DNA of 64,000 nucleotides from NCBI GenBank assembly GCA_031281345.1, contig JAITFN010000015.1:29116-93115 (forward strand), written 5' to 3'. This document shows, piece after piece, positions 21,457-30,530 of the stretch. The translations under genes and the position numbers were made by a program. Origin of the DNA: Candidatus Fibrimonadaceae bacterium (lineage in GTDB: Bacteria; Fibrobacterota; Fibrobacteria; Fibrobacterales; Fibrobacteraceae). Position 1 is the first letter of the stretch; every line of letters starts with the position of its first letter. The notes under the pieces are model-generated. The model ran no database searches. It saw only the letters and a program-made list of their open reading frames with translations, and was not told the origin of the DNA.

Positions 21457-23718
21457 CTAAAAAACCTGCGTTTTTCCTTGACTAAAATCCACCTTCATAG
21501 TCCCCATTTCGGAAGTTTTATAGTTCCTAATTCCAAGGCTGTCCAGCCTATCCAAAACCTCCTTGCTCGGATGCCTGTACATATTTTTTTGCGCAACAGA
21601 AATAATGGTAGCACTCGGTGAAACCCTCTCCAAAAACTCCCTTGTGCTTGAAGTTTTGCTCCCGTGATGCCCAAGTTTCAGCACATCGCTTTTTATGTCT
21701 AATGGGAGCAGCTGCCTCTCACCCTGTTTTTCCAAATCTCCTGTTAAAAGCAAAGTTTGTCCAAGCCCCTCAACTTTTAGCACTATGGAATTGTTGTTCT
21801 GATTTTTTTCGCAGAGCAAGGAATCGGGATAAAGAACGGTTAAATCCCATTCACTTTTTGAAATGAGCATTTTTTCTTTTAAGCCGAGTCCCGTGTGCAA
21901 ATTTTTTATAGGTACTCCCTTTGCCTTTGCAGTTTCCAAAACGTTTCGCCAAGAGCGGTCTTCCACAGAGTGCTGGGCACACGAAGTTGTCCAAAATTCT
22001 TTTACGGGAAATTCCTTCAATATATCTGCGGCATTGCCGTAATGGTCTGCGTGTGGGTGAGATATTATCATAGCATCTATTTTTGAAATTCCCTGCGAGC
22101 GAAAATAGGGAATTATTTTGTCTTTGGCAAGGCTTCGTTTTTTCCCCGGAGGCCCTGCATCCACAAGATAAAAACGCCCACCCGGGCTTTTCAGCAAAAT
22201 GCTATCCCCTTGCCCAACATCTAAAAACACCGCACTCCAGCTCGGAAAAAAATTCTTTTTAAATTCAAATCCAAAAAAAACTACAGCGCAAAAAAACAGG
22301 CAAAAAATTGCCACTCGCCGCACTCGGTGATTTTTTCTTCTCATAAACGGCAATAAAGATATAAAAATTGAAATGGCAAATAAACAGGGCAGGGGCCAAG
22401 GACCAATGGTAGAAGAAGCATAAGGATTTACAGCCAAAAAACTTGTGATTACAGAACTTGCCCGCAAAAGAAGTGTTGCGGAATCCGCAAAGGTTTGACA
22501 AATAAAAGGGTGAATCCCAAAAAGCGATAAAACGCTAGCCTGCATACCCAAACCCACAAGAGGAACAACCACCAAATTTCCAAGCCAAGATATTGGAGAA
22601 AAAGACTGAAAATGAAAAACGAGCAAGGGCAAAGTACTTAGCGTTGCACAAAGTGTTATAAAACTCGGATTAAAAATAAAAGAGGAAAAAACTTTGCCTA
22701 TTTTACCGCGAAAACTCGGTAATTTAATGCCCTGCCCAAGCAAAATTCCAAAAGTCGCCGCTGCGGAAAGCTGAAATCCGGCATTGAAAGCCTGTTCTGG
22801 GCTAAAAATCAGGATAAAAACAAGAGCAACCCCAAGTGCATTTATTGAATTTGCATTTTTTTGAAAAATATTTCCGCTTTCCATAACGCAAAACATAAGC
22901 ACAGCGCGCCACACCGCAGAAGAACCGCCTGTTATGGGGGCATAAAGGCATAAAAGGGCTATGGATAAAATTTGCGAAACCTTGCGGGGCAGCCTCAAAG
23001 CCCTCAAAAACAGAGTGAGCATACCCGCCAGCATAACAACGTGAAACCCTGAAATGCTTAAAACGTGAACTAAGCCCGTTTTTCTAAAATCATTCTGCAA
23101 AGTTTCCGAAATCCCAGACCTATCGCCTGCCAAAAGCCCCATAAGCAAGGCACTTTCGGGTTTGGCATAGTATTGCAAAAAGTATTTTTCCAATTTTTGC
23201 TTTACAGAGAACGAAAATCTCTGAAAGGTGAATTTACTACTCAAAATTTCAACTTTCTCTAAACTACCGCTTGCCCTATACCCCTGTGAGCGCATCCATT
23301 CCGGTGCATTGAAGGAACCAGGCACGGTTGGTGGGGTGGCGGGAAACCATTTTGCCTGCCACAAAACGCTATCACCGGGCAAGGGGAAATTTTCTCCGGC
23401 ATAGTTCAGGCGGGTTTTGCCAAAATCCGTTTTTAAAATTATTGCGTGGCCATTTGGCCTGTTCAAAACCTCTTCCACAGTGCCCTGCCCGCTTTTAGGA
23501 GGATTTTCCTCAAAACGGAAGCTGTCTTTTTGCAAAAAATAAGACGAAAGAATCACTCCGCAGACCGCAAAAGAGACTTTTCTAAGTACAGGGCTCAGAA
23601 TATAAAGCCAAAAGGCGAGCAAAAATGCTATTTGCCAGTGAACAGTTGCCCCAAGTGCAAGCAAAACGCTTACAGCTCCCGAAAATGCCGGATAGCGATT
23701 GAAATTATTTCCTATCAT
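21457..23718 (-). CDS. comEC: DNA internalisation protein ComEC/Rec2
   Basis: A polytopic protein of about 753 residues: an N-terminal OB-like/DUF4131 region, a competence domain with many helices (SISGFHVVMLAG is diagnostic), and a C-terminal metallo-beta-lactamase-like domain with HPHADH and LGHHGSKTSS. It forms the inner-membrane channel for natural transformation. An upstream in-frame TTG at 23754 exists, but the ATG at 23718 is preferred because the TTG falls inside a repeated promoter-like element that ends at this ATG. Confidence 0.9.
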   Translation of the reverse strand: MIGNNFNRYPAFSGAVSVLLALGATVHWQIAFLLAFWLYILSPVLRKVSFAVCGVILSSYFLQKDSFRFEENPPKSGQGTVEEVLNRPNGHAIILKTDFGKTRLNYAGENFPLPGDSVLWQAKWFPATPPTVPGSFNAPEWMRSQGYRASGSLEKVEILSSKFTFQRFSFSVKQKLEKYFLQYYAKPESALLMGLLAGDRSGISETLQNDFRKTGLVHVLSISGFHVVMLAGMLTLFLRALRLPRKVSQILSIALLCLYAPITGGSSAVWRAVLMFCVMESGNIFQKNANSINALGVALVFILIFSPEQAFNAGFQLSAAATFGILLGQGIKLPSFRGKIGKVFSSFIFNPSFITLCATLSTLPLLVFHFQSFSPISWLGNLVVVPLVGLGMQASVLSLFGIHPFICQTFADSATLLLRASSVITSFLAVNPYASSTIGPWPLPCLFAISIFISLLPFMRRKNHRVRRVAIFCLFFCAVVFFGFEFKKNFFPSWSAVFLDVGQGDSILLKSPGGRFYLVDAGPPGKKRSLAKDKIIPYFRSQGISKIDAMIISHPHADHYGNAADILKEFPVKEFWTTSCAQHSVEDRSWRNVLETAKAKGVPIKNLHTGLGLKEKMLISKSEWDLTVLYPDSLLCEKNQNNNSIVLKVEGLGQTLLLTGDLEKQGERQLLPLDIKSDVLKLGHHGSKTSSTREFLERVSPSATIISVAQKNMYRHPSKEVLDRLDSLGIRNYKTSEMGTMKVDFSQGKTQVF

Positions 23719-23759
23719 ACCTATTAGACGTAAAAAAAGGGAAAAAAATCCCAAAAAAG
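23718..23759 (-). promoter_or_regulatory. Repeated promoter-like element in front of comEC
   Basis: These 42 bases (minus strand) match 46055-46096 (plus strand) at 38 positions, with the last 21 bases identical and ending ACGTCTAATAGGTA. The element is a T-rich tract with GGGA and TTCC, then the core. Its last base is the A of the preferred comEC ATG, so a transcript from it would be leaderless. Confidence 0.6.
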
Positions 23760-23853
23760 TGAAATCTTTTAAAAAAAAGTGATTTTTTTATGAAAATATC
23801 TGTTTTTTTATCGGAATTTAAATAAATAGCCATAAAAATTATATATTATTAGT

Positions 23854-24576
23854 ATGTCTATTACTATTAAAACATTCGCCTTTGTCGCTGCGGTATCAAT
23901 GTTACTTTTATCTTGCAACGAATTTGGTACCAATTCCGATTCTAGTAGCACAAACGACTCAGCTTTTGCTCCCAGCTGCAAAGTCTATATCAGCCGTGAT
24001 GTCTATGACGGCCCTGATGACCCCTCTATTGTTATAATAGTTGGAGATGTGCAAGACTGGATAGAAGAGCAGCTTGCATCTGGCGGCAATGAGAGAAAGC
24101 CCATTTGGATTGCAATGTCGGACATACATTTAGCAAATATGGATATTCCAAAAAGACCTGAGGTTAGTGGCACTTACAATGAAATAACCGGAGAATCCAA
24201 ATTTTTCATAAATGATCAAGAAGTCACTTATGATTATGTAAAAGAAAGTGAAGAGGCTTGGCGGCAAGAATACATAAAATTTATGGAAGAACAAATACCT
24301 TTGTATATGGCTTCTGTGTATATTCCGGGCGAGAATGTGGAAATACTCCACGGCGGTTGGAAAGCGTTTATGACAGCAGAGGAAATCGTTGAATTATCAG
24401 AAAACAACGAAGGACTTTCAATTTCGTTCTGGACAGAAGCTCCTTATATGCCTGGAATACCTGTAGACGATATGCCTATAGACGAGGGTGGCAGTGGTGA
24501 TGCAACATTGGAATACACGCAAACGTACATAGAGTACACTGTAGGTAAAGTAGAATACTCTCATCGTTGTCCTTAA
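23854..24576 (+). CDS. Lipoprotein resembling the N-terminal region of the S8 protease
   Basis: A 240-residue protein with lipobox LLLSC (Cys21). Residues about 55-185 can be aligned by eye with residues 32-185 of the protease at 924-2711: DPSIVII/DPNVVII, SDIHLANMDI/SDMHIRENNI and KAFMTAEEIVELSEN/TAWMTAEEIYELTKN. No catalytic domain follows; an acidic tail ends the protein. A stand-alone propeptide-like protein could act as a protease inhibitor or chaperone, which is inference. TATATT lies six bases before the ATG and there is no Shine-Dalgarno sequence. Confidence 0.7.
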   Translation: MSITIKTFAFVAAVSMLLLSCNEFGTNSDSSSTNDSAFAPSCKVYISRDVYDGPDDPSIVIIVGDVQDWIEEQLASGGNERKPIWIAMSDIHLANMDIPKRPEVSGTYNEITGESKFFINDQEVTYDYVKESEEAWRQEYIKFMEEQIPLYMASVYIPGENVEILHGGWKAFMTAEEIVELSENNEGLSISFWTEAPYMPGIPVDDMPIDEGGSGDATLEYTQTYIEYTVGKVEYSHRCP

Positions 24577-26258
24577 CCGAGAAGCCCCTTAACCTTTTCT
24601 ACAACCTCTGCAATAGGTACCATTTCCATATCTTTCTTAGAGCGAAGTTTCCACTCAACTTTGTTCTCTGCAAGACCTTTTTTGCCTATGGAAATGCGAA
24701 TTGGTATTCCCCATAAATCGCCGTCTTTGAACTTAACGCCTGGGCGTTCGTCACGGTCATCAACCAGAACTTCTATTCCTTGGGCTTCCATTTCTTTTTC
24801 CAGTTGCTCAGATACCTGCAAAATTGCATCGTCTTTTGCTATTTGCACAATGAGAACTTGGAATGGTGCAATGGAAAGGGGCCATATAGGACCAAAATCA
24901 TCGTGGCTGTTTTCAACAACGCTTGCCATTAAACGACCAACGCCAATTCCGTAGCAACCCATTATAGCGGGTTTAACCTCGCCTGCCGCATCTGTGAAAG
25001 AACAATTCATATTTTCGCTGAATTTTGTGCCCAGCTTGAATATATTGCCAAGTTCAATGCCCCTTGTTTCCGTCAATTCCTTTTCGCATTTGGGGCAAAG
25101 ACAATCCGCTGCTGCTTCTGCAATATCCACCGTTTCAAAACTGGCAAAATCTCTTTTTGGAATGCAGTGAATAAAGTGATAGCCTTCTTCGTTTGCACCA
25201 ACGATTAAGTCTTTGCTTTCGGCGGCTCCAGTGTCTAATATTATTCTGCAATTTTTTGCATTTATTGGGCTTGCATAGCCCGGAATCATTCCGCTTGCTT
25301 TTATCAATTCTTCGGAGGCGGGGATTAAGGTTTTCACTTTCAAAAAATTTCTCAGTTTAGTTTCGCTCACCTCTAAATAACCCTGAACCAAAGCTACTAT
25401 CAGTTTGCCATCAACGTCAAAAAATACGCATTTGCCGGCATTTTTTTTGTTCGCTTTTAAAAAAGTGCAAACCTCATCAATGGTTTGTTTGCTAGGCGTT
25501 GCTACTTTCTCAAGACTCAAATTTCCATCAACTGGTTGCCTTTTGAATTCGGCTATTTCCCTGTTCGCTTGGTAGCCGCAATGTTTGCAGATAATTAAGT
25601 AATCCTCACCGCTCGGCGTGTCTAGCATAAATTCGTGGGCAATTTTTCCACCCATAATTCCTGTGTCGGACTGAACAATTACGGGTTCTATCCCAACTCT
25701 GTTGAAAATTTTTTGGTAGGCTTTGTATTCAAGTTCGTAGTGCTTGTCTAAATCTTCTGATGTGGAATGGAAACTGTAGGCATCTTTCATTTCAAATTCG
25801 CGTACCCTGATTAAACCGCCTCGCGCACGCGCTTCGTCTCTGTATTTTGTTTTGAATTGGTAGAGCATAAAGGGCAGTTGCTTGTAGCTGGAAAGCACGT
25901 AGCGCGCCATATCGGTAATGGCTTCTTCGTGGGTCATTGCCAGCACCATATTGTGGCTGTTGCGGTCTTTGAAACGGAGCAGTTCGTCTCCTATCGCTTG
26001 GTAGCGGCCAGCCTCGCTCCAAAGCTCGGCGGTTTGTACCACTGGCAAATCCACTTCCATTCCGCCAATTACGTTCATCTCTTCCCTTATTATATTTTCA
26101 ATTTTGCGAATAACCCTAAGCCCCAAGGGTAATATGCTGTATATACCTGTGGATAATGGCTTAATATAGCCGCCTCGCATTAAAAATATATGGCTTGGCA
26201 GTTGCGCATCGCTTGGAATTTCGCGAAGCGTTGCGTAAAAGAAATTTGAGAGTTTCAT
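24573..26258 (-). CDS. proS: Proline--tRNA ligase
   Basis: A 561-residue class II aminoacyl-tRNA synthetase of the bacterial type. MRGGYIKPLSTGIYSILPLG near the N-terminus, motif 2 (TKYRDEARARGGLIRVREFEMKDAYSFH region), a central insertion (editing) domain at about 230-380 and the C-terminal anticodon-binding domain (about 460-561) are present. The gene overlaps rpoZ by four bases upstream and the convergent lipoprotein gene by four bases downstream. Confidence 0.96.
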   Translation of the reverse strand: MKLSNFFYATLREIPSDAQLPSHIFLMRGGYIKPLSTGIYSILPLGLRVIRKIENIIREEMNVIGGMEVDLPVVQTAELWSEAGRYQAIGDELLRFKDRNSHNMVLAMTHEEAITDMARYVLSSYKQLPFMLYQFKTKYRDEARARGGLIRVREFEMKDAYSFHSTSEDLDKHYELEYKAYQKIFNRVGIEPVIVQSDTGIMGGKIAHEFMLDTPSGEDYLIICKHCGYQANREIAEFKRQPVDGNLSLEKVATPSKQTIDEVCTFLKANKKNAGKCVFFDVDGKLIVALVQGYLEVSETKLRNFLKVKTLIPASEELIKASGMIPGYASPINAKNCRIILDTGAAESKDLIVGANEEGYHFIHCIPKRDFASFETVDIAEAAADCLCPKCEKELTETRGIELGNIFKLGTKFSENMNCSFTDAAGEVKPAIMGCYGIGVGRLMASVVENSHDDFGPIWPLSIAPFQVLIVQIAKDDAILQVSEQLEKEMEAQGIEVLVDDRDERPGVKFKDGDLWGIPIRISIGKKGLAENKVEWKLRSKKDMEMVPIAEVVEKVKGLLG

Positions 26259-26470
26259 TCTTTTTCGTGAACCACTACAGATAGCTTGTTCTGTTTAAAC
26301 TTGTTCATAGCTATGGTTGTGGGTTTTTCTTCTAACTGAATAAAACCTTGGTGTGCTTGGTTGTTTATGAACCTAGATTCCTTGGACATCATAACCACAG
26401 CCTTAAACGGCGAACCACCGCATTTTTCGCTTTCGTAAATATCGTCTAAATAAACTTTTTGGTCTAACAT
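26255..26470 (-). CDS. rpoZ: DNA-directed RNA polymerase omega subunit
   Basis: A 71-residue protein with the omega core pattern: a helix SPFKAVVMMSKESRFINN in place of the usual FDLVLVAARRARQI, and KPTTIAMNKFKQNKL corresponding to KPTTIALEEIAEGKL. It has GAGG before the ATG and overlaps proS by four bases. Omega aids assembly of the polymerase. The N-terminal region is divergent, so the call is good but not certain. Confidence 0.75.
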   Translation of the reverse strand: MLDQKVYLDDIYESEKCGGSPFKAVVMMSKESRFINNQAHQGFIQLEEKPTTIAMNKFKQNKLSVVVHEKE

Positions 26471-26511
26471 AGCTTACCTCGTTTTTTGTGTGGGAAGATA
26501 ATATAGTAAAT

Positions 26512-28869
26512 TTAACGACCAGCTTTCCTGAACATCTCCACCGCACTTTCTGGCGAATCATCGCCGCTCGCGTTCTTTATTGGGGCAAATTCCTCTTCTC
26601 GCAAAACTCCTGTTAAATACATATTTCCGAGCTTTGGGAAGGCATCAAACAAGAGTTGCTCAAACTTAAAGGCTTTTTCTATGCCGCAAACACGCTTAAC
26701 AGCCAAATGCCAAGGCAAAGATTCCTTTTCAAGTTTCTTTAAAGATTCCATTGTGAATAGATGAGCGAGAATATTGCCGCCGTCTAGTTTTTTTGCGAGT
26801 TCAGGGGAAATTTCGCTATATTCAATAACCCCGGGCAAGCCGTTTTTAAAGGCAAACACGCCCATTTTTTCTTCGGGATATTTCTTTTTCACAACCTTGG
26901 AAGCCGCAGCCATTTTTGAGTCCAAAAAAGCTCCTATAAAAGGCGGGTCGCAGGGTTTCGCTAGAATGTTATCCACCCCGTACAGAAAAACAATTTCTAT
27001 ATCCTGTTCTTCAAGCCATTTCAAAGCACCTGTCTCGCAAAGCGCCCTAAAACAGCCGCCATTGCCGTCTGGGGCTAAAAATAAATCCCCATTGTTTTCA
27101 AATATAAGTTCTCTATTCGGAGACATTGCAAAAATGGTGCCTTGTTCAATGAATTTAATTTTATTCTTGTCTAAACCAAAATAATCATTTTGCTCAAAAT
27201 GTTCTATGGTATCTTTATTGTTCAGCGGGCTTGTCATTATAACCCAAGGGATGTTTTTTCCCAGCTTCAACATATTTTCTGCGTGTATTTGGAAAATGGA
27301 TTTGCCAAGGGATTCCAGCCTAAAAACCCCTTTTGGTCCTTCAAAACCGAGCCTAGAACCCTGACCGCCTGCGATTAAATAAGCCGCAGCCTTTCCCTGT
27401 TTCAAAATTTCTTTGCCCTTTTTTTCAAATTCATCGTATTTTGGGTTATCTCGGAGCATTTCAAAATTCATTGGACTAATGTTTTCTTCTATGTGTTTTA
27501 TCTCTTTTTTTGTCAATTCCTTTAATTCATCGTATAGCTTTGAACCCATAATTTTCCAAAGCTCAAAAGTTTTTATGCACTTATCGCTTAAAAGCTCCGC
27601 CTGCTCCGGTGTTTTGCTCTCTGTGTAGCAACGGAATTCGGGAGCGTTTCCGCTTTTGCGCAAATGGATAATATCTCCGTTTTCAAATTCTATTCTGTAG
27701 CCATCTGTGGAGTCCACTGAAAAGCCTCTGGTTAAACCGCTCCCTGCATACCTTGCCGGCAATTTTGCGAGAAGTTCCGAGATTTTTAGGTTATGTTTTT
27801 TGCTCTCTATAATGGTTGCAATAATGGGAGTTAGAGCATCTCTTGTTGTTAAACTCTCGGTTAAAAAACCGCCGTTTGCCTCAAAACCCGCAACACTCTT
27901 GTATTTGCCCTGCAACTTTTTTATCCCTTCAATAACAAAGGGGCTTCCAATTCTCGTTCTAAGAACTTCCTTGAAAAAACCGCTTTTCTCGGCAGCCGTG
28001 TTGCAGCTAACGGGAATGGCAACCGCCTCTACCCCAAGTGCCCTGCCTGCCAAAATACCCAGCGAATCGCCTTTAAGCCAAACCCCGTTTTCATCAGACA
28101 AAAGCGGTCTGTCGGAGTCTCCGTCTGTGCTTGCCACGCAAAAAAACTCGCCGCTCGCACAAAGTTGCTTTGCTAAAGCCACGTCTTCTTTGCGAATGGC
28201 CTCTGTATCCACAGGTACAAATTTCTCGCTTCGCCCTACCGCTTTTACGTTTGCCCCCAATTCGGTTAAAATTTCTGGAGCAATATCCCTGCCTACAGCA
28301 GAGTGCTGATAAAAGGCTATATTCACGCCTTGCAAAGAATTTTTTGGGAATAGGTTTAAAATATATTCTTTGTAGATTTTCAGGGCTTCTCCATTTGAAT
28401 CTTTCATATCCTTTGTCCCTTGTCCCTTGTCCCAAGAAGACATATCCACTTCCTGACTGCGAATATCCTGTTCGTCTGCTTTTGTTATTTCTCCATAATA
28501 ATCGCAGAATTTTATGCCGTTTCTGTTGTCTGGTATGTGGCTTCCGGTTACCATTATGCTTGGGATTCCTTTTTTTATGCTGTAGAGTGCAAGGGCGGGG
28601 CTTGGCAAAAAGCCTTGATAGTCGCATTCAAAACCTGCGGTTTTTGCCGCTACCATACAAGCTGCCATTATGCGTGGGGTGCTTGGGCGCAAATCACCAC
28701 CTATTGCTACCTTCTTTTTTGCATTTTTGTTTGCCAAGGTGTGCTGCAAAAAACCAAGGGTATAGGCATAGCATACCTCATCTGTCATATCACTGACAAG
28801 CCCTCTCGCCCCACTTGTTCCAAAAACCACACCACTGCTTTCCATTAAAGAAGCTATTGAAATCTGCAT
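26512..28869 (-). CDS. Fused phosphohexomutase and UDP-N-acetylhexosamine pyrophosphorylase
   Basis: A 785-residue two-domain enzyme. Residues about 10-440 are an alpha-D-phosphohexomutase: TGSHIPDNRNG phosphoserine loop (Ser110), DGDSDR metal loop (249-254), FEANGG sugar loop and RKSGNAPEFR. Residues about 460-785 are a UAP1/AGX-type pyrophosphorylase: GGQGSRLGFEGPKG (501-514), PDGNGG, VDNIL and REEEFAPIKNA. It should turn a hexosamine-6-phosphate into UDP-hexosamine. The start at 28869 is preferred over 28989: TAGATT lies seven bases upstream, and the extra codons cross a hairpin region. Confidence 0.85.
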   Translation of the reverse strand: MQISIASLMESSGVVFGTSGARGLVSDMTDEVCYAYTLGFLQHTLANKNAKKKVAIGGDLRPSTPRIMAACMVAAKTAGFECDYQGFLPSPALALYSIKKGIPSIMVTGSHIPDNRNGIKFCDYYGEITKADEQDIRSQEVDMSSWDKGQGTKDMKDSNGEALKIYKEYILNLFPKNSLQGVNIAFYQHSAVGRDIAPEILTELGANVKAVGRSEKFVPVDTEAIRKEDVALAKQLCASGEFFCVASTDGDSDRPLLSDENGVWLKGDSLGILAGRALGVEAVAIPVSCNTAAEKSGFFKEVLRTRIGSPFVIEGIKKLQGKYKSVAGFEANGGFLTESLTTRDALTPIIATIIESKKHNLKISELLAKLPARYAGSGLTRGFSVDSTDGYRIEFENGDIIHLRKSGNAPEFRCYTESKTPEQAELLSDKCIKTFELWKIMGSKLYDELKELTKKEIKHIEENISPMNFEMLRDNPKYDEFEKKGKEILKQGKAAAYLIAGGQGSRLGFEGPKGVFRLESLGKSIFQIHAENMLKLGKNIPWVIMTSPLNNKDTIEHFEQNDYFGLDKNKIKFIEQGTIFAMSPNRELIFENNGDLFLAPDGNGGCFRALCETGALKWLEEQDIEIVFLYGVDNILAKPCDPPFIGAFLDSKMAAASKVVKKKYPEEKMGVFAFKNGLPGVIEYSEISPELAKKLDGGNILAHLFTMESLKKLEKESLPWHLAVKRVCGIEKAFKFEQLLFDAFPKLGNMYLTGVLREEEFAPIKNASGDDSPESAVEMFRKAGR

Positions 28870-28898
28870 AAAAGTAAATCTAGAAAATGTCCCCCCTT

Positions 28899-28969
28899 GA
28901 ATGGAGATTTTTTTAACAAAAATCACCATTCGTCCCCCCGTTCTTTCCGCTCGGAGAGCTAACGGGGGG
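28899..28969. repeat. Two adjacent strong hairpins between divergent genes
   Basis: Hairpin one pairs GAATGG-A-GATTTTT (from 28899) with AAAAATC-A-CCATTC (to 28931). Hairpin two pairs CCCCCCGTT (28934-28942) with AACGGGGGG (28961-28969) and continues with CTTTCC/GGAGAG. They resemble a REP/MITE-like or terminator cassette. They lie upstream of the mutase fusion gene. Confidence 0.6.
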
Positions 28970-29143
28970 AACGCCACATTGAAATTCAAATTTAATAAGT
29001 GGCTACTTTAGAAAAACAAAAGTTATAGAAACGTCACCATTGTATTTTATGTGTGTATTCAATATGTATTTCTTTTGTAATAAATTATTTTTTTGCGAAT
29101 TTTTCCCCTTTTCTGCAAATTCTTTCTTATATTCTATTAATAT

Positions 29144-30511
29144 ATGCGGGCTACGACCCTTGAAAAATTATTACTCATCATTTTTGACTGCATAGCAAGC
29201 AGCTTGTGCTTCTTTATATTTTTGCCAAACTACACCGAACACATAGCTCTTGCTGTTTTGTGCTGGTTTTTGATATTTTTATGCGCTGGCGCATATCGCA
29301 GGTGGCTTTTGGAGTCTCGCACAGCTCACGTTATGTATATGCTAAAAATAGTTGGAGCTGCATATTGCTTGACCGTAGCCGCCTTGTTTGGCAAAAACGC
29401 ATTTAGCATAGACAAATTCCTTAGAGATATTTCTCTTGCTTCAAACTACTTTCTTTCTGTTTGGTTTTCTGTTAGCATTTTTAGGCTTTTGATTTGCAAA
29501 ATTTTGCGGCATTTCCTCAGCAAAGGCTGGGGTGCAGACTGTATTCTTTTACTCGGTTGCACAAATGAAGCACGGGAATATTCGCAGTTGTTTAAAGATA
29601 ATCCCCAACTTGGGAAAAAAGTGATAGGCATTGTGGAAGAAAGTTATGGACCAGAAAAAATCTTTGAAGGCTTGCAAATTTTGGGGACTTATTCCGATTT
29701 GCCAAACTTAATCAAAAAAAACAATGTACAAGCGATTATCATAGCTCACCGCAACAATTCCGAAAAGAAAATCAATGAAATTTTATATTGGGTAGCTCAC
29801 TTGCCCGTGAAAGTTTATTTGGTGCCAAGTTTGTGGGAATGCGCAAAGAATTTCAAAACATCTAGCCAACCGATGCTTGTGCGTTCCAAAGAATTACAAG
29901 AGCTTTTTGTGCTTAATTTGCTGCCTTGGCAGGCCACCGCAAAAAGAATTATGGATATTGCAATAGCCTTGCTTTTGCTTGTGCTTACATTTCCCTTGCT
30001 CTTAGTAACCGCTATTGCAATTAAATTAGATTCTAAAGGTCCTGTTTTTTACAAGCAGCAGAGAATAGGTTTGTATTCAAGGGCATTCACCATCTATAAA
30101 TTTCGCTCTATGAAGTTAGATGCAGAAAAAGACGGTCCACAATGGGCAAGAAAAAACGATAACCGCATAACAAAAGTTGGGAGATTCATTCGCAAATACC
30201 GCATAGACGAAATTCCGCAGCTGATTTGCGTTTTAAAAGGCGATATGAGCATGGTGGGTCCCAGGCCAGAACGTTCTGTATTTATAGAAGAACTCCGCAA
30301 AACCATTCCATTTTACGCAAGCCGTTTAAAGATGAAACCAGGCATAACCGGCTGGGCTCAAGTTCGCCACCATTACGACAACGATATTGAAGACGTAAAA
30401 ATAAAACTGGGCTACGACATTTACTATTTATCCAATGCATCCATTTTGCTAGACATTCAAATTTTAATCAGAACAATTTACGTGGTTTTAGCCGGAAAAG
30501 GAGCGCAGTAA
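29144..30511 (+). CDS. Undecaprenyl-phosphate sugar-phosphate transferase (WcaJ/WbaP type)
   Basis: A 455-residue membrane enzyme that starts polysaccharide assembly by moving a sugar phosphate to undecaprenyl phosphate. There are four N-terminal helices, a Rossmann-like middle (about 120-240), a helix at about 265-290 and the catalytic C-terminal domain with KFRSMKLDAE, RKYRIDEIPQL and MSMVGPRPE. The sugar is not known. It is the first gene of the surface polysaccharide locus. Confidence 0.92.
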   Translation: MRATTLEKLLLIIFDCIASSLCFFIFLPNYTEHIALAVLCWFLIFLCAGAYRRWLLESRTAHVMYMLKIVGAAYCLTVAALFGKNAFSIDKFLRDISLASNYFLSVWFSVSIFRLLICKILRHFLSKGWGADCILLLGCTNEAREYSQLFKDNPQLGKKVIGIVEESYGPEKIFEGLQILGTYSDLPNLIKKNNVQAIIIAHRNNSEKKINEILYWVAHLPVKVYLVPSLWECAKNFKTSSQPMLVRSKELQELFVLNLLPWQATAKRIMDIAIALLLLVLTFPLLLVTAIAIKLDSKGPVFYKQQRIGLYSRAFTIYKFRSMKLDAEKDGPQWARKNDNRITKVGRFIRKYRIDEIPQLICVLKGDMSMVGPRPERSVFIEELRKTIPFYASRLKMKPGITGWAQVRHHYDNDIEDVKIKLGYDIYYLSNASILLDIQILIRTIYVVLAGKGAQ

Positions 30512-30530
30512 AATTGCTACCTTACAACCT

